Source: an uncultured Clostridia bacterium
GTDB taxonomy: Bacteria; Bacillota; Clostridia; Oscillospirales; Acutalibacteraceae
Assembly (NCBI GenBank): GCA_947593615.1
Contig: CANQDR010000010.1
Coordinates: forward strand, 1 to 60,035
Direction: 5' to 3'
Length of the DNA: 60,035 bases
This document shows positions 32,702 through 41,481 of this stretch, in pieces; position 1 is the first letter of the stretch, and each line of letters begins with the position of its first letter. Made by a program: the position numbers and the translations under genes. The notes below the pieces were generated by a model. The model ran no database searches. It had not been told where the DNA came from and was given only the letters and a program-made list of their open reading frames with translations.

Positions 32702-33094
32702 TTAAACATTTAAATTTTCTCTTAGTGCATTTTGCAGTACATTTGAAAAATTTATATTATTTTCTTCTGCCAATGTGTTAAGCCATTCGGGAATTGTAAG
32801 GGTTTTCTTAACTGATTTTGTACTTGTATGTTTCATATACTCTACGGGGTCAAATTCAATCAAGACAATTTGCTCGTTTTCTGAAAGTCCTATATTACAA
32901 ATGTCACTAGCGGAAGGATAGTTAAATTCTCCGGGTTTATCACGTTCAAACCATAAACCCATTGCTTCCTGTGACATTTTATATGCTTCTTCTAAAGTGT
33001 CTCCCTCAGTAAAGCAGCCTTGCAAATCAGGAAAACGAACAGAATAACCAATGTCTTCTTTTGTAAAAATTGCAGGATAGAAAACTTTTTTCAT
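32702..33094 (-). CDS. hicB: HicB-type antitoxin
   Basis: The protein has 130 residues from ATG 33094 (GGAG upstream). VFYPAIFTKEDIGYSVRFPD, then LQGCFTEGDTLEEAYKMSQE, is the partially degraded RNase H-like fold of HicB. The C terminus (KKTLTIPEWLNTLAEENNIN) is a ribbon-helix-helix/Arc-like DNA-binding part that would autoregulate the operon at 33342-33359. Confidence 0.9.
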   Translation of the reverse strand: MKKVFYPAIFTKEDIGYSVRFPDLQGCFTEGDTLEEAYKMSQEAMGLWFERDKPGEFNYPSASDICNIGLSENEQIVLIEFDPVEYMKHTSTKSVKKTLTIPEWLNTLAEENNINFSNVLQNALRENLNV

Positions 33095-33117
33095 AATATC
33101 ACACTCCATATATTCAG

Positions 33118-33306
33118 TTATTTTATACCTGCTTCTTTTAGTATTCCCTGTTCTGTACCTTTTTTTAGTTCTTTACTATGATACGGAACAATTACTGTTT
33201 TGTTAGTTTGAGGATTATATAATTTTCTATGAGAACCGTTAGAACCTATTTCTTCAAAACCGTTTGACTTTAATAGTTTTATCATTTCTCTTGGCGTCAT
33301 TGGCAT
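33118..33306 (-). CDS. hicA: HicA-type toxin (mRNA interferase)
   Basis: The protein has 62 residues. MTPREMIKLLKSNGFEEIG, then GSHRKLYNP and VPYHSKELKKGT, is the complete dsRBD-like HicA fold, with the catalytic histidine in GSHRK. It precedes hicB in the same operon, with 23 bp between them. HicA cuts mRNA until neutralised by HicB. GAGGTG lies 8 bp before the ATG. Confidence 0.93.
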   Translation of the reverse strand: MPMTPREMIKLLKSNGFEEIGSNGSHRKLYNPQTNKTVIVPYHSKELKKGTEQGILKEAGIK

Positions 33307-33335
33307 TATATTATCACCTCGCTAATGTTATTTAT

Positions 33336-33364
33336 ATTATAACACGTATTAGCACGTGTGTCAA
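33336..33364 (-). promoter_or_regulatory. hicAB promoter with palindromic operator
   Basis: On the minus strand TTGACA (33359-33364), 17-bp spacer and TATAAT (33336-33341) are full consensus. The spacer is the palindrome ACACGT-attagc-ACGTGT (33342-33359), ideally placed for HicB repression. Confidence 0.85.
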
Positions 33365-33445
33365 CAATTTATTTCATTAATTAATACGTTACGTTAATTC
33401 GTAGCGTATTTTTTATACTCAAATTCATATTGAAAGGAGAATGAA

Positions 33446-33865
33446 TTGAATGTGCCTAATTTTCAAGGTTATTTAATCAAATTTACAAAGACAGGGAAGC
33501 AATTTCCGCATGAGTTAATTGCAGAAAGCTCCTATAAATCAACTCCGTTGCAGCGCACCGAGCTAAAAGCATACCGTGACAGTAATAATTTAATGCACAG
33601 GACAACCTCTCCAAATTCCAAGACCAAACTTGAATTTACTACTAAAGAATTAGATTTATTGCAAATGCAGACAATTCGAAATCTGCTTAATAGTGCTTTT
33701 GACAATGCCCGCCAACGCAAATTACAAGTTACATACTGGGATGATGAATTGCTTCAATATCGTACAATGACGGCATATATGCCTGATATTACTTATGAAA
33801 TTATTGAGATTTCAAAAGATAATATTAAATATTCTCCCGTTACATTTACGTTCATTGAATACTAA
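33446..33865 (+). CDS. Distal tail-like protein (DUF6711 type)
   Basis: The protein has 139 residues and starts at TTG with AAAGGAG 7 bp upstream. Its place between tape measure and tail hub, and the strand-rich C terminus (VTYWDDELLQYRTMTAYMPD, then ITYEIIEIS), suggest a distal tail role. The tail operon resumes here after the accessory cassette. Confidence 0.7.
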   Translation: MNVPNFQGYLIKFTKTGKQFPHELIAESSYKSTPLQRTELKAYRDSNNLMHRTTSPNSKTKLEFTTKELDLLQMQTIRNLLNSAFDNARQRKLQVTYWDDELLQYRTMTAYMPDITYEIIEISKDNIKYSPVTFTFIEY

Positions 33866-33879
33866 GGCGGTGAAAAAAT

Positions 33880-35163
33880 ATGTATATGCCTCCTAAACAG
33901 AGAGAAAAAATTATAAATGAGTTAATGTATAACACACTAGAAATTACGTTTCCTGACCATGATGAGGCAACGATTACCGAAGATAACATTGCAAGCGAAA
34001 GCATGACATTGAAACAAGCGGTATGCGATGAAAACACTCTGAAATTCGGCGGTTGTATTGCATCTGAGTTTAATATTGACCTAGTAAATACAATGGACAG
34101 AACATTTACCTCTGCTCTTGTCGGCAAGTGGATAAGTGTTAAGTTAACTCAGACATTTCCAAGCGGAAACTATCTTCTTCCGTCTGCAACCTTATACCCG
34201 TCTGCTGATTTGTTTCCCGGCGAAACCATTATGTCAAAAGAGTTTTGGATATTCAGCGGCATAATTGACAGTGCAGAAATTAACAAGAGCGACAAAAATA
34301 TGCGTAATGTTGTAGCTTATGATGTAATGTCTAAGTTGTTTGAATGGGACGCTACAAATTATTTGTATGGTCTTTGGAAAAGCTATCCAAACGGGTACAA
34401 GATAGGTGATTTATTTGTAATATGCCTTAATCATAACGGGCATATGGTTGTAACGTTAAGTGACAGTAATTATCTTAATTCGGTTATCAACGAGGCGGAG
34501 AATACCACTGTCAGAGATTTTAAAACTATGAATAAATCTTGGCTGGAAAATTCGGACAAGATAAGTTACGGCGAAATATTAAAAAACACTTGTGAAATGA
34601 TAGGGCTGTTTGGTGTTATTCAACCGAACAGTGACAAAGGTGTGTTTACTCTTAAGGCTTTGACTGCAACAGGGGAAATATATGACTTTTACGAAGATTT
34701 CCACGCAGAAGAGTTTGTAAGTACAGGTTACACAGAAATAGATGTATCTATTGGTGGAGAAGATAGAAATGCCAAAATTATGAAGTTTGAACCTTATCAT
34801 ATTCCCGACGGGGCTATCTCAAAAATATATGATATGACGGACAATGTTATAGCTTGGCAGGAATACGATAAAACTAATGGGGCCACGGTTCATCGTCTTA
34901 ATGACTTGCTAAATGGTGCTCCGGGCAGACGAATATATGATTGCGAATATACCCCGTGTACGGCAACACTTGACGGTAGATTATGGCGAGAAGTAGGAGA
35001 CAGGATAAAAATAAGAGTTAACAAAACAGACGTAAACGGCGATTATTTGTATGACGAAGGGGATGAAATAATATACGAACTTGTTGATACAATTATTCTA
35101 TCCCGTACAATTACGGGAATTCAGGCACTGACAGACAAAATTGAAGCGAAAGGAATGGAATAA
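33880..35163 (+). CDS. Tail hub/baseplate protein (Tal N-terminal-like)
   Basis: The protein has 427 residues. It is beta-rich throughout, with a gp27-like layout: the EFWIFSGIIDSAEINKSDK segment and a C-terminal GDRIKIRVNKTDVNGDYLYD followed by LSRTITGIQALTDKIEA. No peptidase domain is visible. It probably forms the tail tip to which the fibre attaches. Confidence 0.75.
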   Translation: MYMPPKQREKIINELMYNTLEITFPDHDEATITEDNIASESMTLKQAVCDENTLKFGGCIASEFNIDLVNTMDRTFTSALVGKWISVKLTQTFPSGNYLLPSATLYPSADLFPGETIMSKEFWIFSGIIDSAEINKSDKNMRNVVAYDVMSKLFEWDATNYLYGLWKSYPNGYKIGDLFVICLNHNGHMVVTLSDSNYLNSVINEAENTTVRDFKTMNKSWLENSDKISYGEILKNTCEMIGLFGVIQPNSDKGVFTLKALTATGEIYDFYEDFHAEEFVSTGYTEIDVSIGGEDRNAKIMKFEPYHIPDGAISKIYDMTDNVIAWQEYDKTNGATVHRLNDLLNGAPGRRIYDCEYTPCTATLDGRLWREVGDRIKIRVNKTDVNGDYLYDEGDEIIYELVDTIILSRTITGIQALTDKIEAKGME

Positions 35164-37128
35164 ATGAATGATTATAAAAGAATTAATTGGGAAAACAGCC
35201 CAAGCACAGCTACACCACTTACAGCTGAAAATCTTAATCACATGGACGACGGCATAGAAGCGGCGACACAGGGGGTGACAGCTCTCGAAAAAGATGTAAC
35301 TTCCCTCGAACAGCTTGTGGCCTCATTAAGTGTCGGTTCCGGGGGTACAGGGACAGTACCTCCGAATGTTTACGAATTACTCAGCAATAAGGTTAAAACA
35401 TTTGATAAAAAGTTCTCGGATTCCGAAAAATACCCGACTGCGCTTGCTGTCATAAAGTACCTTACCGATTACTATTATGACTACGACGAAATAGATGATA
35501 TGCTTGGCAAAAAAGCTGACGAGTTGGGTATTACTGTATTATTTGACAGTAATTTTATACCTATCGAATGTGCAATTCTCCCCGAGCTGGGCGCTGGGTT
35601 TGCGACAGGAAATCAAGATGTTGTAACAGTGTTTGTACCATCAACCGTTACATCAATTACAAGCGGAGCGTTTTACGGATGTACCAATTTAAAAGATATC
35701 TATATTGATAATGTCGCTGGTGCAGTTGAGATATCTCCAAAAACAATACCCGATACAACGGAGATACATTATGCAGATGATTTTAATGCTTTATCAAATG
35801 CCTTTAAGGGACTGATGGGCGTTAACAGTAAGATTAACGGTAAAGCTGATACAGAGGCAGTAAACGAGGCGCTTAACAAAAAGGCTGATAAGGCGACAAC
35901 GCTTTCAGGCTACGAAATTACGGACGCATACACAAAGACTGACAGCAAATCCCGCTTTGCCCTGTCTGTATCGGTGTTGTTTGATGAAAATGATATTCCG
36001 ATAAAAACATCAGACTTGGACGTATTGTCGGCAGGATATGCTACAAGCAATTTAAATGTCAAAACAGCCTTTGTATCATCAAAAGTAACCCGAATTCAAA
36101 GCGGAGCTTTTATAGGGTGTTCAAATCTGACAGATATGTATATTGATAACATCAACAAGCAGATTACTATTGAAGACGAAGCAATTCCAAGCACTGCAAC
36201 AATCCATTATGTTGATGATTACAATATGTCATCGCAGATTGAAAATGCCCTTAAAAACATCTCAAACAGTTTAAAATCTGTAGATGCTTCAAACATTACA
36301 GGTAAAATACCGGTTGATAATTTGCCGGATGAAGCGTTGACAAAACTTGTTACAGTGGTAGACGACGATACCCGCATGAAATTAACATCATCAACAGTAC
36401 AAAGTGGCGACTTTGTCAAAGTAGTAAGTACGGGAAAAATATATATAGTAAAAAGCAGCGGAAGATTCGGAACAGAGGACGCATTTGAAGAAATTACAGG
36501 CAGTTCTCCGAGTTCGTCACCAAGTTCTGTGACTTGGTCTGGAATTACAAATAAGCCCAAAGTAAAACATACTTTGACAGGAGATGTTACAGGAACGACA
36601 GCTGCTACAGTAGGCAGTACGGTATCTATAGCAACTACACTTAAAGATTCAGGAGTAAGTGCAGGTACATATAATTCTGTAACTGTAAACGAAAAGGGCA
36701 TTGTTATAGCGGGTACTAATAATAAAAACTTATCCGTAAATATCAAGTCAGGAGAAAAAGACTTGATACCAATATACGATATGGGAGCTTCGCTCAGGTA
36801 CGCTAAGTGTGCATATCAACTCATAGGCGACTTTGTAACAATGACTGTTGATATAGTATTAAATTCTAATCCCAAGAATGGAGAAGACGGTTTACTGTTT
36901 GGAGGGCTGCCATATCCATTTAGCCCTGTGACATCAACGGGAAGTCTCAGAGGAATATGTGTATCAACTAATAACTCACTTGTGCGCTGGAGATTAAATA
37001 ATGCAAGCGTTAATTACCAAGGGCAAAATCTTAACGCTACGTGTTTAAACATAACAAACGATTCGGGCGCTTGGAAAAGCGGCGAGGGAATAGGATTTAC
37101 AATAGTTTATAAAGCAGACAGACCCTAA
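35164..37128 (+). CDS. Tail fibre/receptor-binding protein with two BspA-like LRR modules
   Basis: The protein has 654 residues. The N-terminal 50 residues (INWENSPSTATPLTAENLNH, then MDDGIEAATQGVTALEKDV) are the common attachment segment of Firmicutes tail proteins. Two homologous units (about 123-215 and 273-360) each contain a 'GAFxGCxNLxDxYIDN' leucine-rich repeat of the BspA/LRR_5 type. The C-terminal part is beta-structured with a jelly-roll-like end. It probably binds the host surface. Confidence 0.8.
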   Translation: MNDYKRINWENSPSTATPLTAENLNHMDDGIEAATQGVTALEKDVTSLEQLVASLSVGSGGTGTVPPNVYELLSNKVKTFDKKFSDSEKYPTALAVIKYLTDYYYDYDEIDDMLGKKADELGITVLFDSNFIPIECAILPELGAGFATGNQDVVTVFVPSTVTSITSGAFYGCTNLKDIYIDNVAGAVEISPKTIPDTTEIHYADDFNALSNAFKGLMGVNSKINGKADTEAVNEALNKKADKATTLSGYEITDAYTKTDSKSRFALSVSVLFDENDIPIKTSDLDVLSAGYATSNLNVKTAFVSSKVTRIQSGAFIGCSNLTDMYIDNINKQITIEDEAIPSTATIHYVDDYNMSSQIENALKNISNSLKSVDASNITGKIPVDNLPDEALTKLVTVVDDDTRMKLTSSTVQSGDFVKVVSTGKIYIVKSSGRFGTEDAFEEITGSSPSSSPSSVTWSGITNKPKVKHTLTGDVTGTTAATVGSTVSIATTLKDSGVSAGTYNSVTVNEKGIVIAGTNNKNLSVNIKSGEKDLIPIYDMGASLRYAKCAYQLIGDFVTMTVDIVLNSNPKNGEDGLLFGGLPYPFSPVTSTGSLRGICVSTNNSLVRWRLNNASVNYQGQNLNATCLNITNDSGAWKSGEGIGFTIVYKADRP

Positions 37129-37165
37129 TTACGGAGTTAAATAGTTAAATAGAGGAGAAAATTAA

Positions 37166-37426
37166 ATGAGCGAAAACATCATAATAGCTGTGCTCAGTTT
37201 TGTAGGTACATTGTTCGGGTCGCTTGCAGGTATTTTTGCAACATCAAAGTTATCAAACTACAGGATTGAGCAATTGGAAAAAAAGGTTGATAAGCACAAT
37301 AACCTGATTGAGCGTACATACAGCATTGAAAAACGTCTCGATGTACAAGAGGAAAAAATCGATGTTGCTAATCACCGTATTAGCGACCTTGAAGAAATTC
37401 ATAAACAACGAAAGGAAACTAAATGA
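37166..37426 (+). CDS. XhlA-like lysis-associated membrane protein
   Basis: The protein has 86 residues: an N-terminal hydrophobic helix (IIIAVLSFVGTLFGSLAGIF) and then a coiled coil (IEQLEKKVDKHNNLIERTYS, followed by IEKRLDVQEEKI). This is the reverse orientation but the same composition as XhlA/haemolysin-type proteins next to holins. It overlaps the next gene by 4 bp. Confidence 0.7.
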   Translation: MSENIIIAVLSFVGTLFGSLAGIFATSKLSNYRIEQLEKKVDKHNNLIERTYSIEKRLDVQEEKIDVANHRISDLEEIHKQRKETK

Positions 37427-37722
37427 AAAAAGCAAAACATATAAAAAAGCTAAAGACTTTTCGGGAATACTCCAAAAAAGTATTGGCATTAATGATTGTC
37501 TTATGGTTTGCAGGAGCAGTATTCGGAATGTCTATTATTGTTTATCAAGCAATTGCAGTTCCTGAGTGTCTGACATTGGACAGCCTGCTTAATTACATAG
37601 GCTTACCAATGACAGGCGGAATAGTAGGTTATTTGGTAAAATCAGCAGTTGAGAATAAGCAAAAGATTATTAATCAGCCGCCCGAATTGGAAAATGAAAT
37701 AACAGAAGATTGTGAGGGATAA
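37423..37722 (+). CDS. Membrane protein of the lysis cassette
   Basis: The protein has 99 residues, with two hydrophobic segments (VLALMIVLWFAGAVFGMSII and IGLPMTGGIVGYLVKSAV). Position next to the holin suggests a holin-like or antiholin function. No family recognised with certainty. Confidence 0.65.
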   Translation: MKKAKHIKKLKTFREYSKKVLALMIVLWFAGAVFGMSIIVYQAIAVPECLTLDSLLNYIGLPMTGGIVGYLVKSAVENKQKIINQPPELENEITEDCEG

Positions 37723-37724
37723 AA

Positions 37725-37961
37725 ATGAAAATTGATTGGAAACAAAAACTATCAAGCCGTAAATTCTGGGCATTAATAGCAGATTTTATAATATCCGTTA
37801 TGGTGTTCTTTGGTTGCGGAGATAATATCGTAACTCAGGTTACAGCAATCATATCTGCGCTTGGCGGTGTGGTTGCATATGTTATCGCAGAGGCTAAAGT
37901 TGACGTAGCACGGCTTAATACAAGTAACAATGAAAATCAGAAAAATAACGAGGAGGTTTAA
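37725..37961 (+). CDS. Holin, phi-LC3/phage_holin_1 type
   Basis: The protein has 78 residues. INWKxK-type start (IDWKQKLSSRKFWALIADFI), then two membrane segments and a charged tail. The layout and length match phi-LC3-type holins. It makes the membrane holes that release the endolysin encoded next. Confidence 0.85.
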   Translation: MKIDWKQKLSSRKFWALIADFIISVMVFFGCGDNIVTQVTAIISALGGVVAYVIAEAKVDVARLNTSNNENQKNNEEV

Positions 37962-37963
37962 TT

Positions 37964-38920
37964 ATGGCAAAAGTAATAGCTTCAAAAATACTTGAACTCG
38001 CAAAAAAAGAAATCGGTGTAAAGGCCACCAATATTAAGAAATGTAAATACAACAAGGCTTTCTATGGCTCGGATGTATCAGGTAATGAATATGACTGGTG
38101 CGCTGTCTTTATTTGGTGGTTATTCAAACAGGCAGGGGCAGAGGATATGTTATTTGTCAAAACGGCAGGCTGCGGAGTGTTAGGCAATGCGTTCTACTCT
38201 CGAAACAAATTTAAGACAAGCGGATTTAAACCGGGAGATATTGTTTTATTCCATTGGAGTAATAACCGTTCGGAAAGCGTGCCGATTACATACTCCCTTG
38301 ACCACGTCGGGATTATAGAGAAATGCAACGCTGACGGTACATATACAACAATTGAGGGCAACACAGGTTCAACGTCAAATGGTGAAGTAAAGCGCCAAAC
38401 TCGAAGCGCAAGCGTTATTTCAGGTGTTTGCAGACCTGATTATGCACAAGAAGGCACAAGTACAAAGAAGCCGACAACTTCCACAACGGGAAAAACGGTT
38501 AAGGTTATTAATAGAACATCATACCTACGTTCACAAGCGTATGTTGACGATAAGTACAAATCAAGCAAAAAACTTAAAACCTGTCCTGCGGGCACAACTC
38601 TTACTTGGATTAAAGATGATGGTTACGGCTGGTCTTACTGTAAGGCAAGTGACGGTACAGCGGGATGGATACAAAATACGCGCATCAATAAAAGCGGTAC
38701 ATCAAAATATCCAACAGCAACCGTAACAGGAGATGCCGTAAGGGTACGTAAAGCGCCGAACGGCACAATACTAAAACAGGTGAACAAAGGCACTAAATTT
38801 ACAGCTTATTATCAAATTGAGAGCGGTACAAACAAAGGTTGGACTGCAATTGCGGTAAGCGGTCAAAGTCAAGACTGCTATATCAGCTCGCAGTATGTTA
38901 AGCTAACGAAGCGGAGCTAA
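37964..38920 (+). CDS. Endolysin: CHAP amidase/endopeptidase with SH3b repeats
   Basis: The protein has 318 residues. The CHAP domain (1-155) has the catalytic cysteine in YDWCAVFIWWLF, the histidine in LDHVGIIEK and the polar partner in TIEGNTG. Two SH3b domains follow (about 170-240 and 250-315; SYLRSQAYVDDKY and VRVRKAPNGTILKQV). There is no signal peptide, so export depends on the holin. It is the last gene of the late operon. Confidence 0.93.
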   Translation: MAKVIASKILELAKKEIGVKATNIKKCKYNKAFYGSDVSGNEYDWCAVFIWWLFKQAGAEDMLFVKTAGCGVLGNAFYSRNKFKTSGFKPGDIVLFHWSNNRSESVPITYSLDHVGIIEKCNADGTYTTIEGNTGSTSNGEVKRQTRSASVISGVCRPDYAQEGTSTKKPTTSTTGKTVKVINRTSYLRSQAYVDDKYKSSKKLKTCPAGTTLTWIKDDGYGWSYCKASDGTAGWIQNTRINKSGTSKYPTATVTGDAVRVRKAPNGTILKQVNKGTKFTAYYQIESGTNKGWTAIAVSGQSQDCYISSQYVKLTKRS

Positions 38921-38962
38921 AAGCTATTTAATTCAAACACATAATTTAATATACATAACTTC

Positions 38963-39003
38963 ATCCCCGAAACAGTCCGCAAAGATTGTTTCGGGGATTT
39001 TTT
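38963..39003 (+). terminator. End of the late operon
   Basis: ATCCCCGAAACA pairs with TGTTTCGGGGAT, followed by a run of T residues. A very stable intrinsic terminator. Confidence 0.9.
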
Positions 39004-39182
39004 ATTTTTGTCTTTTTGACTTATAAACAAAATTATTTGATTAATATTTTTGACTAAATTTATCCAATTTTTACATGTGATATACTGCGACCCTAATAAA
39101 TTTATTACTACAAATAAACTACATAACGATTTTGCGGAGCCTAAAACCCCAGTAAATAAGCCAATAATTGTCGCAGACCGTT

Positions 39183-39232
39183 TGACTGTTAATCATGATG
39201 TCACTGGTTCGAGCCCAGTTGGGGGAGCCAAA
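39183..39232 (+). repeat. attR: 3' part of tRNA-Asn(GTT), 50-bp repeat
   Basis: Identical to 1490-1539. The sequence before it (TCGCAGACCGTT) is phage-derived and shows no tRNA 5' half. Confidence 0.9.
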
Positions 39233-39233
39233 A

Positions 39234-39270
39234 GGAAAACCGTGTAAATATAGTGTTTATGCGGTTTTCC
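39234..39270 (+). terminator. Terminator behind attR
   Basis: GGAAAACCG-TGTAAA pairs with TTTATGCGGTTTTCC and is followed by T residues. It corresponds to the terminator behind attL. Confidence 0.75.
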
Positions 39271-39279
39271 TTGTTTTTT

Positions 39280-39334
39280 AGGCTCTATTTTGTTACCCCA
39301 ACATTTATTACAGAGCCCATTTATTATAGAGCCT
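39280..39334. repeat. Small inverted-repeat remnant, possibly ISL3-like end
   Basis: AGGCTCTA and TAGAGCCT enclose 39 bp that contain GTTACCCCAAC and a second AGAGCC. GGCTCT followed by GTAATAAATGTTGGGG is found again, in the other orientation, at 46402-46465. GGCTCT ends are typical of ISL3-family elements. No transposase is present. Confidence 0.4.
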
Positions 39335-39365
39335 TATAAAAAAGTTGTTTAATTATTTATCATAA

Positions 39366-39758
39366 TCATAAAGTAATTTCTATTTGATTACCCTCAATAC
39401 CTATTATGCAGCTTTCATAATATCCGTCGCCTGTGATTCTTGGACCACTGATAATTTCATAACCGTCTGATTTTAACTTTTCTGTTAAAGCATTAACATT
39501 TTCTTTACCTCCAACGCTGAACGCAAGGTGAATGTATCCGGTTCTTACCAAGGATTTATTGCTGTTGGTCATATTAGATCTTGTCATAATCTCCAACCTT
39601 GCACCATAATCAAAACTGAGAAAATATGACATAAATCTTGTAGTTCTATTATGATATTTTTTGCCTGCTTTTGCATTAAAATACTTTTCAAAAAACTCCT
39701 TAGTTTTTTCTAAATCGTTAACATACATTGCAACATGTTCAATGCTGATTTTTGACAT
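39366..39758 (-). CDS. VOC-family (glyoxalase-like) protein
   Basis: The protein has 130 residues. ISIEHVAMYVNDLEKTKEFF, then GYIHLAFSVGGKENVN and GYYESCIIGIEGNQIEIT, are the paired beta-alpha-beta-beta-beta modules of the family, with likely metal ligands H8, H (in YIHLAF) and E (in QIEIT). Substrate unknown. First chromosomal gene after the prophage. Confidence 0.85.
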   Translation of the reverse strand: MSKISIEHVAMYVNDLEKTKEFFEKYFNAKAGKKYHNRTTRFMSYFLSFDYGARLEIMTRSNMTNSNKSLVRTGYIHLAFSVGGKENVNALTEKLKSDGYEIISGPRITGDGYYESCIIGIEGNQIEITL

Positions 39759-39801
39759 ATTTCAGTACCTCAATTTAAGTTAATGAGAATAATATTTCTT
39801 T

Positions 39802-40695
39802 CTATTTTCTGTAGTCTGCTCTGATAAAAGGCTCATCTATATTTTCTGACACAATAAGTTTATATTTCTGCGGATGGCGATAGGCGTTGCCGTGGACTTC
39901 ACGGTTTCTGTACTCTCTTATTTCATCAATCGGGAAATCAGCGATATAAATACCTTCACGTTCACCGGCTTCAATAATCAGGGTGTCTCTTGAGCAAAAA
40001 TCGGATTGTCTGTAAGCAATGCCGTCAAATGCAGATGAATGACCGTTACAGTCTGGTTTTCCGGCAGGATAGTTTGCAGTTGCAATACCCGTCATATTTT
40101 CATATGCCCTCGCACGAAGCTGAGAAAGGCGGTTAATCTCCATAGGACAGGCATTCGGAACTAAAATAATTTCTGCGCCTTTGAGCATTAAAATTCTTGC
40201 ACTTTCGGGAAATTCTCTGTCATAGCAAATAATCACGCCGATTTTGACATTTCCCTGCGAGGTGTTTAAATCTGTTACGAAAAAATCATCGCGCGCAGAT
40301 AACCTGCACTCATCGCCAAAGTCACAGGTATGTACTTTGGCATATGTAAGTACCTTGTTGCCAAAACGGTCAAAAAGGCAAATTGAGTTTCTTGGCAGGG
40401 GTTCATATGCTTCAAGAAATGTTATGCCTATTGCCATATCAAGCTCTTTAGCCAGCTGACCAAATGATTTTACAAACTCGCTGTCAGCGGTGACCGCGAG
40501 TTTTTTAAGCTCATCAATATTTTCGGGTATTGTGTATCCTGTGCTCCACATTTCGGGAAATAACGCAATATCTGCATTCATTTGTTTTGCTTTTCCGCAA
40601 TATTCCAAACCCTTTTTAAGGTTTTGTTCCAATGTGTTTTCAGGTGCAATCTGCAATAAAGCAACTTTCAGGTTTTTTACAGAGTTTTCAGTCAT
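39802..40695 (-). CDS. Carbon-nitrogen hydrolase (nitrilase superfamily)
   Basis: The protein has 297 residues. The catalytic triad is visible: E in LFPEMWSTGY, K in YAKVHTCDF and C in VIICYDREFPESARIL. These enzymes hydrolyse amides, ureides or nitriles. The close relatives I recall include omega-amidase and carbamoylputrescine amidase types, but the substrate is not decided here. AGGAG precedes the ATG. Confidence 0.9.
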   Translation of the reverse strand: MTENSVKNLKVALLQIAPENTLEQNLKKGLEYCGKAKQMNADIALFPEMWSTGYTIPENIDELKKLAVTADSEFVKSFGQLAKELDMAIGITFLEAYEPLPRNSICLFDRFGNKVLTYAKVHTCDFGDECRLSARDDFFVTDLNTSQGNVKIGVIICYDREFPESARILMLKGAEIILVPNACPMEINRLSQLRARAYENMTGIATANYPAGKPDCNGHSSAFDGIAYRQSDFCSRDTLIIEAGEREGIYIADFPIDEIREYRNREVHGNAYRHPQKYKLIVSENIDEPFIRADYRK

Positions 40696-40830
40696 AAATA
40701 TTCTCCTTTTAAACCACTAATTCTTACAATTCAATTTTATAAAAATTGTTGAATAGTGTCAATTGTTATTAATAATTTTATAAAGAGAAAACAACAAAGC
40801 CCGAGCCTGTAAGAACTCAGATTTATAATA

Positions 40831-41469
40831 TTAATCATTAATTTTTCTGACAGGATGTCTGATAACAGTTTTCAGTTTGCTTATGTCACATCTTCTGGGA
40901 TCACTCAAATAAATTTCGTGATGAGGTCTTTGGGTGTTAATGTCTGTTTCATATCCGTTTTCTTTTGCAAAGTTGTCCATCAGTTCAATTGTTGCAGGTT
41001 CATTGTCATAAGAACCTATATGCATACATTGTACACAGATACCCTCATCATAACTCAGAAATTGAACCTTAGAAAAATCCTTGTTTTTCTTTTTTGCAGC
41101 TTCTTCAAGAGCCCAATAAAAATCCTTTTCTGATACAAAATCGGGAAGTCTGATTACGGAAATAAAATTAAAACTCTCTTTGTTTGAATAATCAATTCCG
41201 TTAATTCCGTCCTGCCACCAAAAACCTTCAAGAGGCGGAACTACATATTGAAAATAGCCATCAATTTTATAATCGCCTTTATAGCTCATTTTTATTGTAA
41301 AGGCTATTGCATACAAAAGTTCAATCGATTTTTTGTATTCACTGTTTTCTTCGTTAGGATTGCCCTTGCCTTTTACAGCAATGTAATTCATTTTTGGTAT
41401 AGTTACAATAGTAGGTTTCTTCTTGGGCATATAAAATTCCTTGTATTCTTTTTTATAGTCAAAAGCCAT
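40831..41469 (-). CDS. GyrI-like small-molecule-binding protein
   Basis: The protein has 212 residues. KKPTIVTIPKMNYIAVKGKG at the N terminus and the repeated SHS2 half-units, ending LSDPRRCDISKLKTVIRHPV, match the stand-alone GyrI-like proteins, which bind drug-like or toxic ligands and in some cases hydrolyse them. It has no DNA-binding domain. Confidence 0.85.
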   Translation of the reverse strand: MAFDYKKEYKEFYMPKKKPTIVTIPKMNYIAVKGKGNPNEENSEYKKSIELLYAIAFTIKMSYKGDYKIDGYFQYVVPPLEGFWWQDGINGIDYSNKESFNFISVIRLPDFVSEKDFYWALEEAAKKKNKDFSKVQFLSYDEGICVQCMHIGSYDNEPATIELMDNFAKENGYETDINTQRPHHEIYLSDPRRCDISKLKTVIRHPVRKIND

Positions 41470-41481
41470 TTTGCATACTCC

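Larger units (their letters stand above)
1490..39232. mobile_element. Complete prophage, A118/SPP1-like siphophage organisation
   Basis: A 50-bp perfect direct repeat (1490-1539 and 39183-39232) flanks a tyrosine integrase, a lysogeny switch, early replication genes, a terminase-portal-head-tail-lysis order and a holin/endolysin cassette, all in the conventional order. No structural gene looks broken. The attachment repeat contains the anticodon arm, T arm and CCA end of tRNA-Asn(GTT), a usual integrase target. The size of about 37.7 kb fits a temperate siphophage of Firmicutes. Confidence 0.93.

Noticed and set aside
35164-37128. Diversity-generating retroelement target in the fibre gene
   Set aside because: No reverse transcriptase gene or template repeat found in the window.
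39050-39247. Frame of 65 codons across attR
   Set aside because: It reads through the tRNA-derived repeat; no ribosome binding site.
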